In this document: positions 45,973 to 60,300 of the stretch, one piece after another
Numbering within the stretch: the stretch's first letter is position 1
How the letters are laid out: each line of letters opens with the position of its first letter
Assembly (NCBI GenBank): GCA_036971715.1
Contig: JAVHJL010000002.1
Span: 1,210,501-1,274,500 of the forward strand
Source of the DNA: Arthrobotrys musiformis
Taxonomy: Eukaryota; Ascomycota; Orbiliomycetes; Orbiliales; Orbiliaceae
DNA: 64,000 nucleotides
Direction: 5' to 3'
The notes under the pieces: generated by a model
Told to the model about the DNA's origin: nothing
What the model saw: only the letters and a program-made list of their open reading frames with translations
Database searches by the model: none
Made by a program: the position numbers and the translations under genes

Positions 45973-48900
45973 TATCAACTCCTCCGTCCGTCGGTTGGTG
46001 TTGTTGTTTCAAGAGACCTCAGGGTTGTTTCCTTCAAATTTCTCGCGTAGTAATAGTCCTAGAAATATGCTCCGGAAAGCAGGGTTCACAAGAGGTTTAT
46101 GCAATGAAAAAGATGAGGCGAGGGTGACCCGGATCCACGAGGGTTCGGCGAAACGAAGCGGGGCCAGGACGATGTTTTCGGGTAATAACCTGAGTTTATG
46201 CGAGAGGATCGAGAGGATTCGATATTGATAACTCAGTACGTACTCAGCCTACTGAAGCAAAGTCGAAGCGTCGATACTGTTCTCAAAGCTATAGCATAAA
46301 TTTAGTAAAGACGGTTTCGAGATGATACTGGGTTAACCACTAACTATGCCCTGAGATGCCGGCGATGGGTCGTATCTGGTAAAGATGGAGGTTGGTTCTC
46401 CGTGATTCCTTGCTGCGATGGCAGGTGGTGAAGCATGAAGTAGCTTAAGGGCAGGCTGGTTAGGCTAGGTACTTAGTAATAACGTAATCTTTAGACGTTC
46501 GATCACCGCGAAAGCTCGCGCTGGTGGCTAACCGTCGATAAGCCAACAAAGGTTGCAAATACCGCCGGTTCTACGTAGCCAGATACACGGGCTAGCTAAT
46601 GTTCCGGCTTCCGAGAAGGATAGAACGCAGCAGGGGAGAAGAGAGGAGCCGAAGAGGACACCGTTTTCGCACCGGTCGGTCAGCGTGGATGAGGGACTAG
46701 GTGCTCTATAGCTCTACGGTCCGATAGCATCCGTCGGTAGCATAAGATGTATGTACTGGTCGCGGGGTTAATCATGAACGAGCAAGTGATTTAATGACAT
46801 GTACAATCAGTTCCCCTCAGCTCGAGGCTCGAAGTCGGGTCAACTTGGACGAAGTTAGAGTTCCTGCTACAGCTGAGCTGTCTACGTAGCTATAGTACAG
46901 CCAGCCCGACAAAGGCAAATCCCGGCGACACAATCAGAGTTGCCATCGACGGCACGTTGCACAGGTGCCAAGACCCAGGTTACACAGCCAAACACCTTGA
47001 GGCAACACTTCTTCCAAGTCGATACCTGAGCCTGGCGTAGTATGGGGACCGGGTATATCAGACATTACATGAAGAGAATCAATGGAGAAAACGACTTCAC
47101 CCAAGGAAAAGGGTATAGTGCTAGCTACTATGCCGTCGACACAGAACAAGGCTAGCTACCCTAGCGAGCGAGACGGCCGGCTCGTTTCTCCTTTTTTTTT
47201 TTTTTTTTTTTTTTTTTCCTTTCCCTTAGTAATACCTATGGTGGTTTGCTTTGCTCCCTCAGGAAAAACAAATCCGAGGAGGTACGACAGGAAAGGAAGG
47301 TCAACATCTGTAACAGCCGTTACAGCCCGTCCTGCGCATCATCATATCGTATTTTAATAAATTCTTAACGCGAAATGCTTAAGCCGGCTTCCATAGGATG
47401 TTTGAGTAGGGTATACATGTATGTACACATATAGAATTGCGGTCATACGATCATCCTCTCTTGGTCGTTCGATACCCACTCGGCCTATCAGAGGGCTCGA
47501 GGGAGAAGTTTTCCGATACCGCATATTTCCCAGAGTTGCTCGCAATAATAGCGTCTATGCAAGGGACGAAAAGGCACATACATACATTACATAGAAACTA
47601 GTATAGTAAGGCCTACTTACCTCACCCGCACTCTCTCAATTTCTATAACCCAAGGCTACCACTTCTATGTACAGTACATATGTAGTCTAATCGATGTCTC
47701 AGATTTGTCTTAAAATCATTCGTGCCTTGAAGAATCCACACTGCAGTGCGTGCTACATATGGATATCCCCAACACAGACCTCTTGTGATTTCCAACAAAA
47801 CGATAAGATCAAAGTGGAGAGACCCAACTGCGTGGCGCTTCCGCCTAGAGCCTTTCCAATTTCCAACCTTTTCGCACCACGAAAAACGTCACTCGAAATA
47901 GTTCTGGGAGTTTGAAGAGAAAACAGGTTCAAAATAGTAAAGTCCAATTTCTCTATCGACGTTTCCATATATATCATTTTCTTTTTTGTTTTTTTTTGCT
48001 TCCTCCCGGCCTTATGTATCATGTCTGTGGGGTATACAGTGCCCGCCCGAGATCACGAGCTCAACGCCTTCGGCATGAAAAATCAAGGCACAGAAGATAA
48101 TTATAATTTCAACATGCAGATTGTCGAACACCCTATTTCTCTTGTCCAGCATCTAAGACATTTGTATCAGATCGACTCAGATTCTTCAACCCCCCAAAAG
48201 GTGCAAAACGGAAAAGATGAACGTCCCATCCAACCCTTCATGGACTTGTTTTTTTTTCTCGCATCCAAACATAAACATTGCATTCATCCATCATTAATTG
48301 CATATCCCAGTGGGTCCCCGCCAGCCTCTCCGCTTATACACGGATGATTTTAACATGTCCCATTTGCACGTCAACAATCAGAGACATTCCAACCACCACA
48401 TAAAAGTGGCTTCCCGTAATATCCCATGACATGACAGCTTCTCTCCCCACCACCGCGTACCGCGTACCGGCCACCACACTAGCAACTCATCTACTAGTAC
48501 TATCACCGTGGGGTCTAGCGCTAATACCACGTTCCATAACGGACGGCATAGTATGGATGATAAGGAGAGACAAAGAATTGAAAAAACGAAGAAAAATAAA
48601 TGAAGAAAAAACAATATAGCATGTGGTCTAAGTAACCGAAGTGAGTACGAGACTTAATTGGCGTTTTAATATTGCCTATCTTTCTGTATTCAACGGCTTT
48701 GAACGACGCCTCCCCATGTAATCCACGTTTATGGCTTGGTTTTCTCTACATCGTAACTAAACTTCTATCGAATCGGAATTCCAAGAAGACTGTTTTGAGA
48801 CTTATTCATTTTTGGCATCTATCGTCGATGTATCATCTTAAGATTCGACCTATGATATAGAATACCATTTTGTTTCACTTGTAAGATAAATGGCTATTAA

Positions 48901-51558
48901 TACCACCCGCATGAAAAGAGAAAATACGACTGTACCGTGCGGTAATTGCGAAATATCGAAAGGCTTCCTTCTTGCCCACCCCCTCCTGTTGAAACTGGCG
49001 ATGATACAACGGCGTGCTACTCAGCCCACAATACGGAGTTCGGTATACCGCCCATGCTCCTTCCTTCCTGGCTCTCGGGGTAATGAATACGGGAATCCCG
49101 ATTACACCATAAACTTTCACCCCGGAATATATAGTCGATATAATATAATCGATTACCCCATCGCGGGCGGGGATATTATCGCAAGGTAATTAAAGACCTC
49201 CCCTGCGCTCCCCATGATACACAATCCATATCGTTTTTTCCGACACTTTCAGCTTTCATCTTGGGACTAGCGATCAGATACTTCGTACCAGGGACCCAGG
49301 TGGGGAGAATTTTCCAACCCGGGGTGCGGGCATCCTTCCATCATCATGGGTGACCCCTCGAAGAATGACCCTTTCGCCTCCCTCCAAAGGAATTTATCAC
49401 CAGGGACGAGGGGACCGAATGTAAATTGTAATTAATAGAACAAAGTGCCCGATTCCCTAAATTGTCCCCTGGTAGCCTTCCTTTCCCAGGAACGGGAGGA
49501 GGGTGTGGTGATATTCCCTGGGATCAACCTTGGGGCAGACCTTGAATATAATTTAGCGATAGAACACTGGAGGAAGAATATCGAATCGATACCCCCCTCA
49601 AGTCCCTCCATCCAGGTTCGATCAAGGGGGTTCTCTTTTTCGTGCCGTCGGTGGAACAACATGGCCTGCATGAGCTAGCTGGGCAGCTGCAGGAACGGCA
49701 CGACTGATACTGGTATCGAATTTTTCTTCTCTTCACCCCCTTCCCCTCATTTGCGAGATATACTTGTAATCTACATATCTAGTTAGATACCCACCAGGCC
49801 CCTCGAACTGTGGAACGCAACTTCGCGAATAGTAGAAAGAGAGAAAATATACAGAGCGACATCATGGTCAAATCACCATATTTTCCATTCCCAGGTAACC
49901 AAATAAGGCAGGCAAGCTCACCCTGTACCTCGGTCCACAAAAATAAACAATAGAAAGAAAGGAATCTAGAAATTTAGAAAGAAAAAAATCCCGAACCAAA
50001 TCTTCGGCCTACTTCCGCATGGGTCAGGAACCGAGTCCTTGTGCGACTCCAAAAAAAATTAAATCAATTATTCCTCCAATATAATCTCCAATATGCAATC
50101 CCCAAAAGCCAAGACTCGTCGACCTATACAGTATCCTTTTTATTACATTCGGCAAACCAGCGCCTAAGCTTAAGCTTCGGCGCGCACAGACACAACCTCA
50201 TTCCCATGGAAAATTCAACTGCGCACGTGCCCCATATTAACCAGTATGTCGTCTTTTTTGTGCAAAAAAAATAATATGAAACTTTATTTTACGCCCCGAA
50301 AATTAGGTCTCGAGCCTACCGAAAATTCACATGTATTGTTTAACGTGCATTTGGTGTCTGTGTGTGTGTGCCGGAAGGTGTAGCTACAAGGCATGCCTCA
50401 CCATCCTGAAACTGTAAAACCGTTCGCGCGGGTAGCTCACAACCACCTCCAACGTTTTGACCGCATTTCTCGGCAAGCAAATCCAAGGCAGACATTACGT
50501 ACGCAGGTGGTGCACGCACGGTGGCCAATAACGCTAAAAAAAAATGGCTTGTTGATACATAGGCCTAGGATTCAGTGTATTCGCTGCGACAGACCTTCAA
50601 CTCTCCATATAAGCTTTAGACTTTTTTTAAATCTTTTCCCCTGACATGATGCATATTTGGTATGATATGGTTGTTTTAGATACCGAGGTTAGATAATGAA
50701 TGCACTAGACGACGATGAGATCATAAAAAAGTGGATTCGATATTTGAAACCCTTTGATAGCTAAGTATATACAAAGGAGAGTGTCCACGTGCCCTATTTT
50801 TGATTGCACTCGCACCTATCGATAGCTTTTATACGACCAAAAACAGGAATATACGATGGAAAAGAGTATAGCTCTGCTATGTGAACCAGAGAAACTTTTT
50901 TTTGATATCGCGACATCATGAAAAAAAATGATAGTAAGAGGAGAACGTTTCGGGGCTTCGTAACGAATGGCATAGCGATCGGTAAAAAGTTCCGAATTGG
51001 CGACCCTGGCACAAAAAAAAAAAGAAGAGGAAATGAAATCGCGTCCAGCGGGTACGAAACCAAAAGAGAAAGGGACAGGACCCCGAGATACCCCCGTAGT
51101 TAAGAAATTTTACCTACGTGGGGGGGAAAGGAAAGAGGCCGATATGCAGAATAAAAAAAGCGAACTGAGCACAATGGACCGAACTCCATAGAAATAACAT
51201 TTTCACATAATGCAATGAGACACGCGACCACCAGTAGCGAACGCAGGAAGGGACAAGTGAATGAGTAAAAACTTCTGGGATATTGTAATTTTTTTGGACT
51301 TCCGTAGTAAAGGTATTTGGTAACAAACAAAAAGGTATCAAGGTTCTCAAAAAACTCCAGCCCATAAGGAACATAAAGAAAAATTGCCTCTTCTATGAAA
51401 CAATGCCCTTAAACAAAATAACTAAATTCGAGGTAACCAACCCAATGTCTCCAAGATGATACATGCCGATAGTACAAAAGCAAAAATACAATGCACCGAG
51501 AGAAGAAAAGTAATGCCTGAAACTAAAACGAATGAGAAAAAAAGACTTGCCACAACTC
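45973..51558. other. 5.6-kb region without a supported gene
   Basis: Left end is the upstream region of the FAR-17a-like gene, right end the 3' side of the Zn2Cys6 gene. Open frames of 60-110 codons occur on both strands (for example 48021-48347 plus) but none has a recognisable motif, splice partner or repeat. A 26-nt poly(T) run lies at 47192-47217. No terminal repeats, transposase or reverse-transcriptase motifs were found. Confidence 0.5.
47192..47217. repeat. 26-nt poly(T) run
   Basis: Uninterrupted T run in a gene-free stretch; on the minus strand it is poly(A). Confidence 0.9.
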
Positions 51559-54214
51559 CTAGCCAATGAACTCGCCGTTGATGAGGGATTCCCAGTTGGA
51601 CCCGGTCTCCCAAACCTTTTGCATGAGAATCCTTGCTCGTTGAAACTGATTCATCCCACTCCTCTCAATCCCCAGAAGACGCTGCAGTATGTACTCGCGA
51701 TCTTCCGCAGTAATGCTTTCACATCCTGCAGTGAAGAGTGGAAAAAGCATGGCATTCCCGACGTTACTCTGTTCAGGGATTGCTTGCATAGCCTCAATGA
51801 TGCGCTGGATGGCATCTCGGACGCACTGGTGTTCTCTTTTGTAATTGAGAACCCTGCGGAAGAGATGGATTTGAGCGGCCCAGTGAAAGGCATCATTTGA
51901 GGCAAGCATTTCCTTGCTGCTATCATCGTCGGAAAGTATCCGATCATCATCGAATGCTCCGGCTTCCTCGGATGATGCCCAAGTTTGCTGCGTGTGCTTG
52001 CAAGAGCCCAGAGAGTGACGTCGAGATTCTTCAAGTTGTTCCCTAACTCGAAGAGCGTCATGGTAGATTTGGCCTTCCGGTACCCATTCTGGGTCATGGG
52101 TTGTGTAACCCATGTCCCGAATACCTTTAATGAAGGTCCGCTTCTCCTCATCCGCTTGCCGCATCAGCTCACCTACTCGAGTGAGCAGGCCGATATAGCG
52201 ATTTGTAAACCCAAAGAAGCAGTCGACAGAAAAATCAGCCATCATGCCGAGTTCCTCTTCATCGACTGTCCAGTATTGTCCCGCGAAAAGAGGGATTGTG
52301 TTGTTTTTGTTGTTGTTATTTCCCGAAAAACACCCCAAAATGTCAAGATAGGCAAACCAACGAGATAAGAAGAAAGAAACTGGATCCCGCGAACGCATTT
52401 CTTTTGCACCTCCACGGGCGAGGATGATTTTTCGCGCCGCTTCGAGGTGTACTTGCCAAGTTATGCCCTCAGCGAAGGGATTTGGCGAAATGATTTCATA
52501 AGAACAGAGCATGATGGCAGTGGCGAGAGTCGCATTCGATTTGTGCTCTTCTTCGTCGTTCAAGCTCTGATTTAAATGGCGATAGGCGTGATCTAAGAAT
52601 CCACTAACAAGTTCTAAAGGCTCCGGCTGCTTTGCCTGACGAGCTCGATGACTTGCTGAATATGCTAGTAGCAAATTTAAGAGGCCATCATGGTTCATGG
52701 CCACTGAGGCACGGTCAGTTACTGAGAACTGTGTGCAGACGAAACTGGAAACCTACTTTGAGGTAGGACAGACTTGAAGGGGTTGCCATTGCAATCATGA
52801 GGCACCAGTAGTGGAGCAGTTTCCGAAAGGAAATGCTGGAAGTATACTGTGCTCTGAGGGTTGCCAGTGAGAGCCTGTGGGAGCGGGTTGAGCTCCTTTG
52901 GCAACTGCAGGTAGGCTGGGTGACCCTTGATGGTTGCATAACCGTCCTTCGCGTCTAGTGTAGCACTGTGCAGCTCCTCAACTGCATCGGCCTCGGCATC
53001 AACGATCCCAACCGTGAATGGAGGGGAGTTATGGCTGTGTTGAGCGCTGTAAGACTGGCTAGCGAAGCTTGGATACTCCTGGGCGAAGTTTTCCACTGAT
53101 CGTCTGTGGGACTTGTCAGAGGAGATGTATGGGTTTCCTCTGATGGTCTCCTGGTTGCTAGCGAGGGTTGGTGGAGTGACTGGACTAGCATAGTAGAGTT
53201 GGGAGGAGAGACCAGCCGCGGTGGTAGGTACAGAAGACGAAAGGCTTGGAACGGTAGTAGCCAAGCCATTGCTATAAGTGAGCTCAGATGGATGAGGAGG
53301 AGAAGATGCATTAGAAGTAATAGAAATGGATCGCTGGCGACGGAAAGCTCCGAGATCAGTAAAGCTGCCATGAGGACTTGGTGGAATGCTGTGGGAACCG
53401 GTAGGGCTTCCGATGGTCAAGTGGGTAAGGCTAGGAGTCGGCGAGGACATCTGATAGAAGTCATATCCGGATGAAGAGGAGAACATGCTCTCTTCAGACA
53501 TATAGCTCAAATCACTGTCCGCCGTCGAAGCAGTAGAAGGGGTGAGTGGAGGACGCTCCGGGATTCCATCCAGGGTCCACAAGTAAGGGTGAAGGTGCTG
53601 ATAGTTTCGTGGTGGGGAAGAAGAGCTGGCGAGGTGAAGAGGGGCCGGGATGGATGAATTGACCAGGGATGTTGGGGGCGAGGCCTCACATACTGAAAAA
53701 ACGTTCTGGTATGTAGCCAATCCCGCCTGTGAAGAGGTGCTTTTCCGGCTGGAGGAGGACTTTGTCGTGCAAGAAGACAGCGTCGGTGAGGTCCTGGTCG
53801 AGCTGTGGGTAGCAAGCTCGAACTGGGCCGGCGACGGGAACTGTGGTTGGTTGTAGTTTGTGTTGAGGCTGAACTGGCCGGCACCAGGGATGTTCTGGCT
53901 GGCGTCGTCCAACTGGGCACCTTGCTCCAGCAGCTTCTTCTTGAGCGGTCGACCACCCCACGATAGACGGATCTTGTAGTCGCAGTCTTCTCCCAGGCGG
54001 GTGCAATTGCTACAGCGAGGCTTCATCTCGCAGCACTTGACCTTGCGGGCCTTGCAGTTCCTGTTGTACCACAATATATCATTAGCACTTCTTCGAATCT
54101 ATTTTGTTTGTGTGCTTGTCGTAGAAGCAAAGAGAGTTCGAGAATGAGAACGTACCAGCAGCCATTCCGGCTTCTCCGTCGGATCTCGCGGCCAGCAACT
54201 GGAGCACGAGGCAT
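51559..54214 (-). CDS. Zn2Cys6 (fungal-type) transcription factor
   Basis: Nuclear DNA-binding regulator. Three exons, 54214-54156, 54060-52757, 52703-51559, give 835 residues. The zinc cluster is at the very N-terminus: C19-x2-C22-x6-C29-x6-C36-x2-C39-x6-C46, exactly canonical, with an extra Cys at 30 and a basic arm (GREIRRRSRNGCW) before it. Intron 1 (95 nt) cuts the cluster inside the Trp20 codon. Residues about 60-430 are Ser/Thr/Pro-rich linker. From about 450 on, a helical region (AYSASHRARQAK, LATAIMLCSYEII, WQVHLEAARKIILARGG, SRWFAYLDILGCFSG) has the layout of the fungal-specific transcription factor domain (Fungal_trans_2 type). An Asn/Lys tract follows SGNN. No neighbouring pathway genes suggest a target. 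It is flanked by the two largest gene-free stretches. Confidence 0.92.
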
Positions 54215-55685
54215 TTTGTGTGTGTGATGTGATTGTGATGTGACTTGTTGTAGATGTTTTGTTGTATGTAGGGAAGGATACCAGATGTAGTCCTTCCTCT
54301 TCTTCTTTTTTAAATAAAAAAAAAAGAAGCTACAGGAAAAGAAAACAAAGGACGAAAAGTAGCTACTTTAAAGTAGTGTGTCTTTATCTGCACTGTTCTG
54401 TCTGCAACTGCACTGTACGTAACTTGTGTCTGTCTGTGTCTGTGTGCTTTCGAGTACAGCGAAATCCCTGTTTTCCTAACCGAGGCACGCTAACAAAAAA
54501 GGATGCTAGTTGTGTAGATGTGTCTGTGAGGTAGAGAAAGGAAGGATAGAAAATAAAAATATGGAAAGAGGTGCTTGTCGATATGAATATATAGTCGGAT
54601 ACAAAAGGGTACTGGTGAAGTAGGTATAAATATCGTAGTAGCAAGGGCCGTGCAGTGGGGAGACAGCTAAGTTCTTATAGGTCTGTCTGAGATGTGATAG
54701 ATATGCTCGAGTCGCAGGGAATGCTATTTCGAAAAGAAAAGAAAAAAGAGAATAGAGTGGACCAGCTAGCAAATCAGAGCAACTTATTTTTGGTTCTTCT
54801 CGACGTATAACTAAGAGCTAGAGCAGGACAACAGGAGCAAGGGAGGGTTCAGGATGAGAAACGGTGAGACAAAGAGGATTGGTCTGGTCCTTTGCAATTG
54901 CTTGATTGTTTCGAGAACGGATGGGACGATATATGCAAAGAGAGGCTCTAAGTATAAAAGCGACTCTGAGATCTGTTTATGGAAGGAGGTAGAGAGTGAG
55001 GTTGGAGATGAAGTTGGTTTTAGATTGGAATCCCTCGGTATCAAGGCTGCTTGACCTGTGTGATGAATGAGAAGTGACAGAATTGAAGCGGAAGAAGCGT
55101 CGTATAAGTACTTTGAGATCTCAAATTTCAATGCAGACTATAAACCACTGGAGATGCAACCACCATGAGCTACTAACTTACTAACTTACTTACCTACACT
55201 ATAGTACGGACGTACATACATCCATACAATGCTATGTTCATACTTAGGTACTCCCCCCAGTACGGCGTGTGGGACACTTCAATTTTCCAATGTTGCAAGG
55301 CAAGTAAGAGGTTAGCAGGGAATAAGAAACCAAACCAAAGGAAAAGAAAGAAGGGAAAGAAAAAGAAAAGGATGGGAAAAAAAGAAAAAACAAAACGAGC
55401 TTGAGAAAAAACAAATATACCTTTATACCCTGGCCTAACGAGTGAGGGTCTCTCCACTAGGCCCAATGAAAACATAGGAACAGACAGATTCAAAGAAAAA
55501 GCACCGCGTGCATATTGGTTATGAAATTCGAAAAGTAGTGTCTCCCGTACTTCCTACGAACAGCGGAAAAAGAAAATGGATTTCTGTGGTGCTTCAATGT
55601 TGGCAAGCCTCGCTCGCTGCCTGTAACTTAGTGTGTCCTGCAGGCTATTGCGGGGATTAGAACGACCTAGCGTCTGACCCTGGCC

Positions 55686-55883
55686 TCGTCTTAATAGAGA
55701 CGAAGTAGCAGGTCACCGATTGTTCGGCGTACCCAAAAGTACCTCCCCATGACGGGGAAAACTTTCTGGTGACCCTTGCCCACCCTAGTGGGACGCGGGG
55801 ACAGGGGTATGACATCCACGGGACGAACTCCCCGGACGCCCACTATAAAGGCGTTGATCCGGTGATATGGCCTTGGACCACCG
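55686..55883. other. Hairpin-dense segment, candidate structured RNA
   Basis: Successive perfect stems: TCGTCT/AGACGA (55686-55703), GGTCACC/GGTGACC (55711-55774) enclosing GTAC/GTAC and CCCC/GGGG stems, CCCAC/GTGGG (55779-55792), ACGCC/GGCGT (55836-55854) and CGGTG/CACCG (55860-55883). It is more GC-rich than its surroundings and has no coding signal. Strand and identity are unknown. Confidence 0.3.
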
Positions 55884-56793
55884 TGCAGAAAACGAGTTAG
55901 TATGGTATCGACGTAATAGTGGACTTCTGGTCAATTGAAATCAGAACGCCTGGTGTCTTCTAAGACAATATTTCATATTCCGCAAATCTGTCGAAATTGA
56001 AGGGATTGCATAAGGCTACCACATGGCCTGTGTGCTATTTTCTGCCATCCAGAATTAAATGTGTGTATCAGGTATCAGGTATCATGTATCATGTAGCATG
56101 GAGCATGTAGTTAGTATTGGTGGCATCTCAAACGGCATTCAATTCATCAAGCGCAAGGTCCCCTTCCAGAGCTAGAGTCGAGTCTGGTCGGGTCATAGAT
56201 AGAACTCGATCTCGGCCCGTTTGAAAGGCAAACAAACATAAACTTATGGAACAAAAAAAAAAACAGGAATTCATCAAGAGGCGTTTTTCTTCTCTGGTGG
56301 AGATTTCCCAAAGCTCGAGATAATGATCATATGGACGGGCACAGAACTGGACTAGTAAGCCCGCAAGCTGAAGCTAGGACCTAAGCAATCGCAGTTGAAA
56401 TGCAATGTAGTAATATTCAGTGGAGACTATAGAGCAGGCAGTGGCCAAAAAGTCGACGATACCTAGTTAGGTGCCATACAGATATACTGCTTGAACTGGC
56501 GTTTAGGTCTACGGTACTTCTCCTCGTTCGACCAGCGTCCTGCCATGAGGATGTCCTCCCGGCCTCATTGACTGGTTCGCCTATCTCGAGTATATGCGCT
56601 ATCCTACCTAGTCGCTGCCGCCGGCACCAACCCACTATATTCGACGGCCATGCGATCCGCCAGACAGTATAACCGATAAGGACACCTTTCACGGAGTGTC
56701 ATGTATATCCTGAATCATGATCGAATATGTCTATAGACGGTTCTAATCGGGCCATGGTGAAAGACCAAAGATGCTACCATTACAAATTCAACA

Positions 56794-56817
56794 AAAAAAA
56801 AAAAAAAAAAAAAAAAA
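56794..56817 (+). repeat. 24-nt poly(A) run
   Basis: Uninterrupted run of A in non-coding sequence. Confidence 0.9.
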
Positions 56818-57181
56818 GTGTGGAAAGAAAGAAAGAAAAAACAATGAAAATTTTTCTTTCGTAGATGCGTCGACGCCCCGAACTCAATTGCGTAGCTTCG
56901 GCCGTCGACGGGCATGAAAGGGTGGTATTGGAGCTTGCTCATGGCTGAAATAGATACAAAGCTGAACATGTCGAACATGACCGCACTCTTGCAGGGAAAA
57001 AGTGCAGGGAAGAACAGAGATGCGGCTGTGGCGCAGTAGTACATCCTTCCTCGCCTATGTTTCAGACCGACACTTCGAGTAAGAAATGTCTTCATAGACG
57101 ACAAACCGTGCAGAAAATGAGGTAACGCCGCACGACAAGTCTCGTTTGGGGGTGGCTTACACGTAGAAATCAGACGGACGG

Positions 57182-57307
57182 TCGATACGGGTTTAGTCCC
57201 GCTGCCCTTGCGAGCTCAAAGGATCTAAATTAGTGCCGTTGTGTCTTTCGTCCAACACAACACTTTATCCCACAAACTTTTGCTAGCTATAGCCGAACCC
57301 GTATCGA
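57182..57307. repeat. 12-bp perfect inverted repeat, 126 bp span
   Basis: TCGATACGGGTT at 57182-57193 is matched in reverse complement at 57296-57307. No clear flanking duplication is visible, so a MITE-like origin is only a possibility. Confidence 0.5.
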
Positions 57308-60300
57308 AACGGGCAATGCTTTTCTGAACGACGGAAAGTTCAAGAGAGCGAGAAAGATATGCCCCAGCTCCACTGAACCGAGATATTTCTAAAATGCAAA
57401 GATCGATTCCAACATTTTTACGTTCAAAGAACTCCTCTAAACTTTAGTCCAATCCCGAATTTTTAAAGTCACCGAGTAACACGGAGCGGACGTGTGAAAG
57501 CGGGACGACAAGATGGAATGATAACTGATAACTTGCGTCGGTACTAGGTGGGTTACCTATGGCTTCGACTGCGAAAGCTAAGAGCTATGTGTGTGTGTAT
57601 GTATGTGCACGCCGACCGACGTATCGATTAAACCAGCCCACCTTCAAGCGATCAGCGGGGTAGTATTCTGTCTTGCGATCGGTCACCTATAGGTTCATCG
57701 ATTCAGCAGCCCTCTTTCTTTTTTTCACTCAGGCAATGATATGCATGAAATCCTTTGGTTCGCAGCGATGGAAGCATCCGGCCGCCTTTGTCCACACGTG
57801 GGGCAAGCATCTTCACTAAACGAGGATTCATATATGCCGCTTTTCTGCCGCCTCGAGAGCGAATATAGTCTAGTCAGAAGCCCGAAGGCATGAAGCTCTC
57901 GAGCTTCTAATCGATTTAGTTTATCAAGTGGAGTTAAGCTAACAAGTTATTATGCAAGTATAGAATGGAATGTGAATATCAAAGTGTAAAAAAAATTTGA
58001 AAAGAAAAAAGTTATCGTCCGGCCGGCCTCCATTACATGATCTATTGAATCATCCGGGAATATGTCGGGTGGTTTTACAATTAGCTAATCGACTAAGTTA
58101 TCGCACTAGGTGTGGATTTTTGCCATAAAGCCCTACCCATTCTTGTGCATCATGTTCCCTTCCCCATATACCATGCTGTCTAGCTTTTAGTATTAGGATC
58201 ATGAAGAGCTAGCTAGACATCGTCTACGATATCGATATTCTACTATATAGACGACCGTGTTATGTTACTAGTGAATACTGTGTCTGGAAACTCCAAGTAA
58301 TTATTTATTCGAGTTACCAAACAAGGGAAAGTTGTCTGACTTTGGCGTGCAGCTGTCTGTCGGTTTTCTACTACAAAGGTAGGTGTGGCCTTCCTCCCCA
58401 GTAACGTAGTCTAGAACCCGGCATGGCCAAGGACATGAAAAAAAAACTTAATATGGCATCCACCATTTTTTGAGCTCTTGTGCTAAGGATTAGCTTTGAC
58501 AGTCTTCGTATTGGCGATAATGGATCGAGGGCCGCCCGACTCGCTTGCTTATAATAGCTAGCATGATCTATTGGACAAGAAAGCCATTTATGCATGAAAT
58601 GCGAGACCTCCAGCTGAGCGTTTGCAGCTGTGCGCTATGTCAAGGAGTCTTTTCTCGTACAATCTGCGTCTGTAAGACTGGCTACTGAGACGTGCAGAAA
58701 CTATACCCTACGGGGATGCCGCCCAGTCATATTCTTGCTTCAGGTCTGTTTCCTAGTTTTGCCCTTCATATGCAGTTGCCATCAAGCCAATAGCAAGCAC
58801 CTAACTTTTTGTGGATCCATGGGTCATGGAGCGCCGATTATGCTCGACCGAAGGGATATCAAGGTTGGAGGCCAGAAAGTGATATCCATTATTTCCATAA
58901 GTTGCTGGGCCTACTAACTAATTATTATCATAAATTATGTCTAATGTGGATAATGCCACCACCCTATATGTGAGAACTAGTATTCTTTTCCTGTTCCGCT
59001 ATTTATATAGCCAGTTTGAGGCAAGGTCAACTGAACTTCCTAGCCGTGCAAAGCTTAGGCCGTGCGTCCAATTTGCATAACACTCCGCTGTTTGGCGGAG
59101 GTTCTTCATGAATTTGTCTTAAAGACGCAATTAGCGTTCATGTTGCGTGCCTATAAGCAAGGTCATCCTTAAAGCATTTGAAGTTTTTACATGGAGAGGT
59201 CAGATCAATAAAATCGGCGGGTAGGGAGGATAACAAGTTAATTGGAAAATAATCCCGATGGAAAGGGTAGTATATGGGTGGCACTGAAGGGGCTAGGAAG
59301 CAAGTAGATAAGATTCGAAACCCTCCGACGAGCTCTTGGTTAATTGGCCAGACTCCGAAGGCATATAGATCGATCACTATAACGCTAAACATTGGCAAAA
59401 TTGCAAAAAAGGGCCCAGCCTGTCAACATGTCACTTTGAGTACTCTATATGACCTAGACCACTCCCACATACAAGAAAAGACCTGGTCTGAGAAATGAAA
59501 ATGTTCCAAAATCAACCGGCGACCACCATGGTTGGAGGCCGACATTGTCCGGACCGGCTTGAATGAGTACCCGCCCGATAATTAATTAATTAATTCTCTC
59601 ATGAAGTGTTTTTTTTGGGAGGTCTGCACGTGCAAACAGTGTATTATAATGGAATGATATCACATAAAAGAAAGTGGGAGGCAACGGGAACTTTCGAGTT
59701 CCCTCTCTCTCTTTTCCCCGGTTCTTGAAATTTTTATTATTACAAGGTGCCCAATCCAATTTCGTTCGCAATATGAGTTATACCCAACACCGCGCCCCCG
59801 TACCAACCCCCAACTTCTGTCAGCCCAACACACCAGAACGTGGGTGTGGAAAGTAACACAGAGGCACAGATCAGGCAGAAATGTGTTGTCTTGTGTTGCC
59901 ATACCTCTAAGCGAGGGGATGATCCCTGCCCATCACGTTGTTTCCAGGCTTCGTCTAAACTTCTAGAAGACTGCTTCTTTGGGTTTGGTGACGATGGCCT
60001 GCAGCTGCACCTAGTAAAATTTGCTACCCCCCTGCGCCCTCCGAGCCTCCCGCCACTTTCCATTGGCTACTCACCACTGAGGCTGGTAGCCCCCAAGTTA
60101 TTGTATCAGCGCCATTTTTCAAGGCAACCAACATTCGAATTTCCGCACTTCACATTTCTGCAGCCAGGGAAAAGCGAGGGGGAAGAGGGGAAAAAAGCTG
60201 CAGCAGATAGGATTTAAGATGTGTGTGTGTGTCGAAAATAACGGTTACCGGCAACCACATTGATAAAATATGACTGGAGGCCCATCAGGTGATTGAGAGA

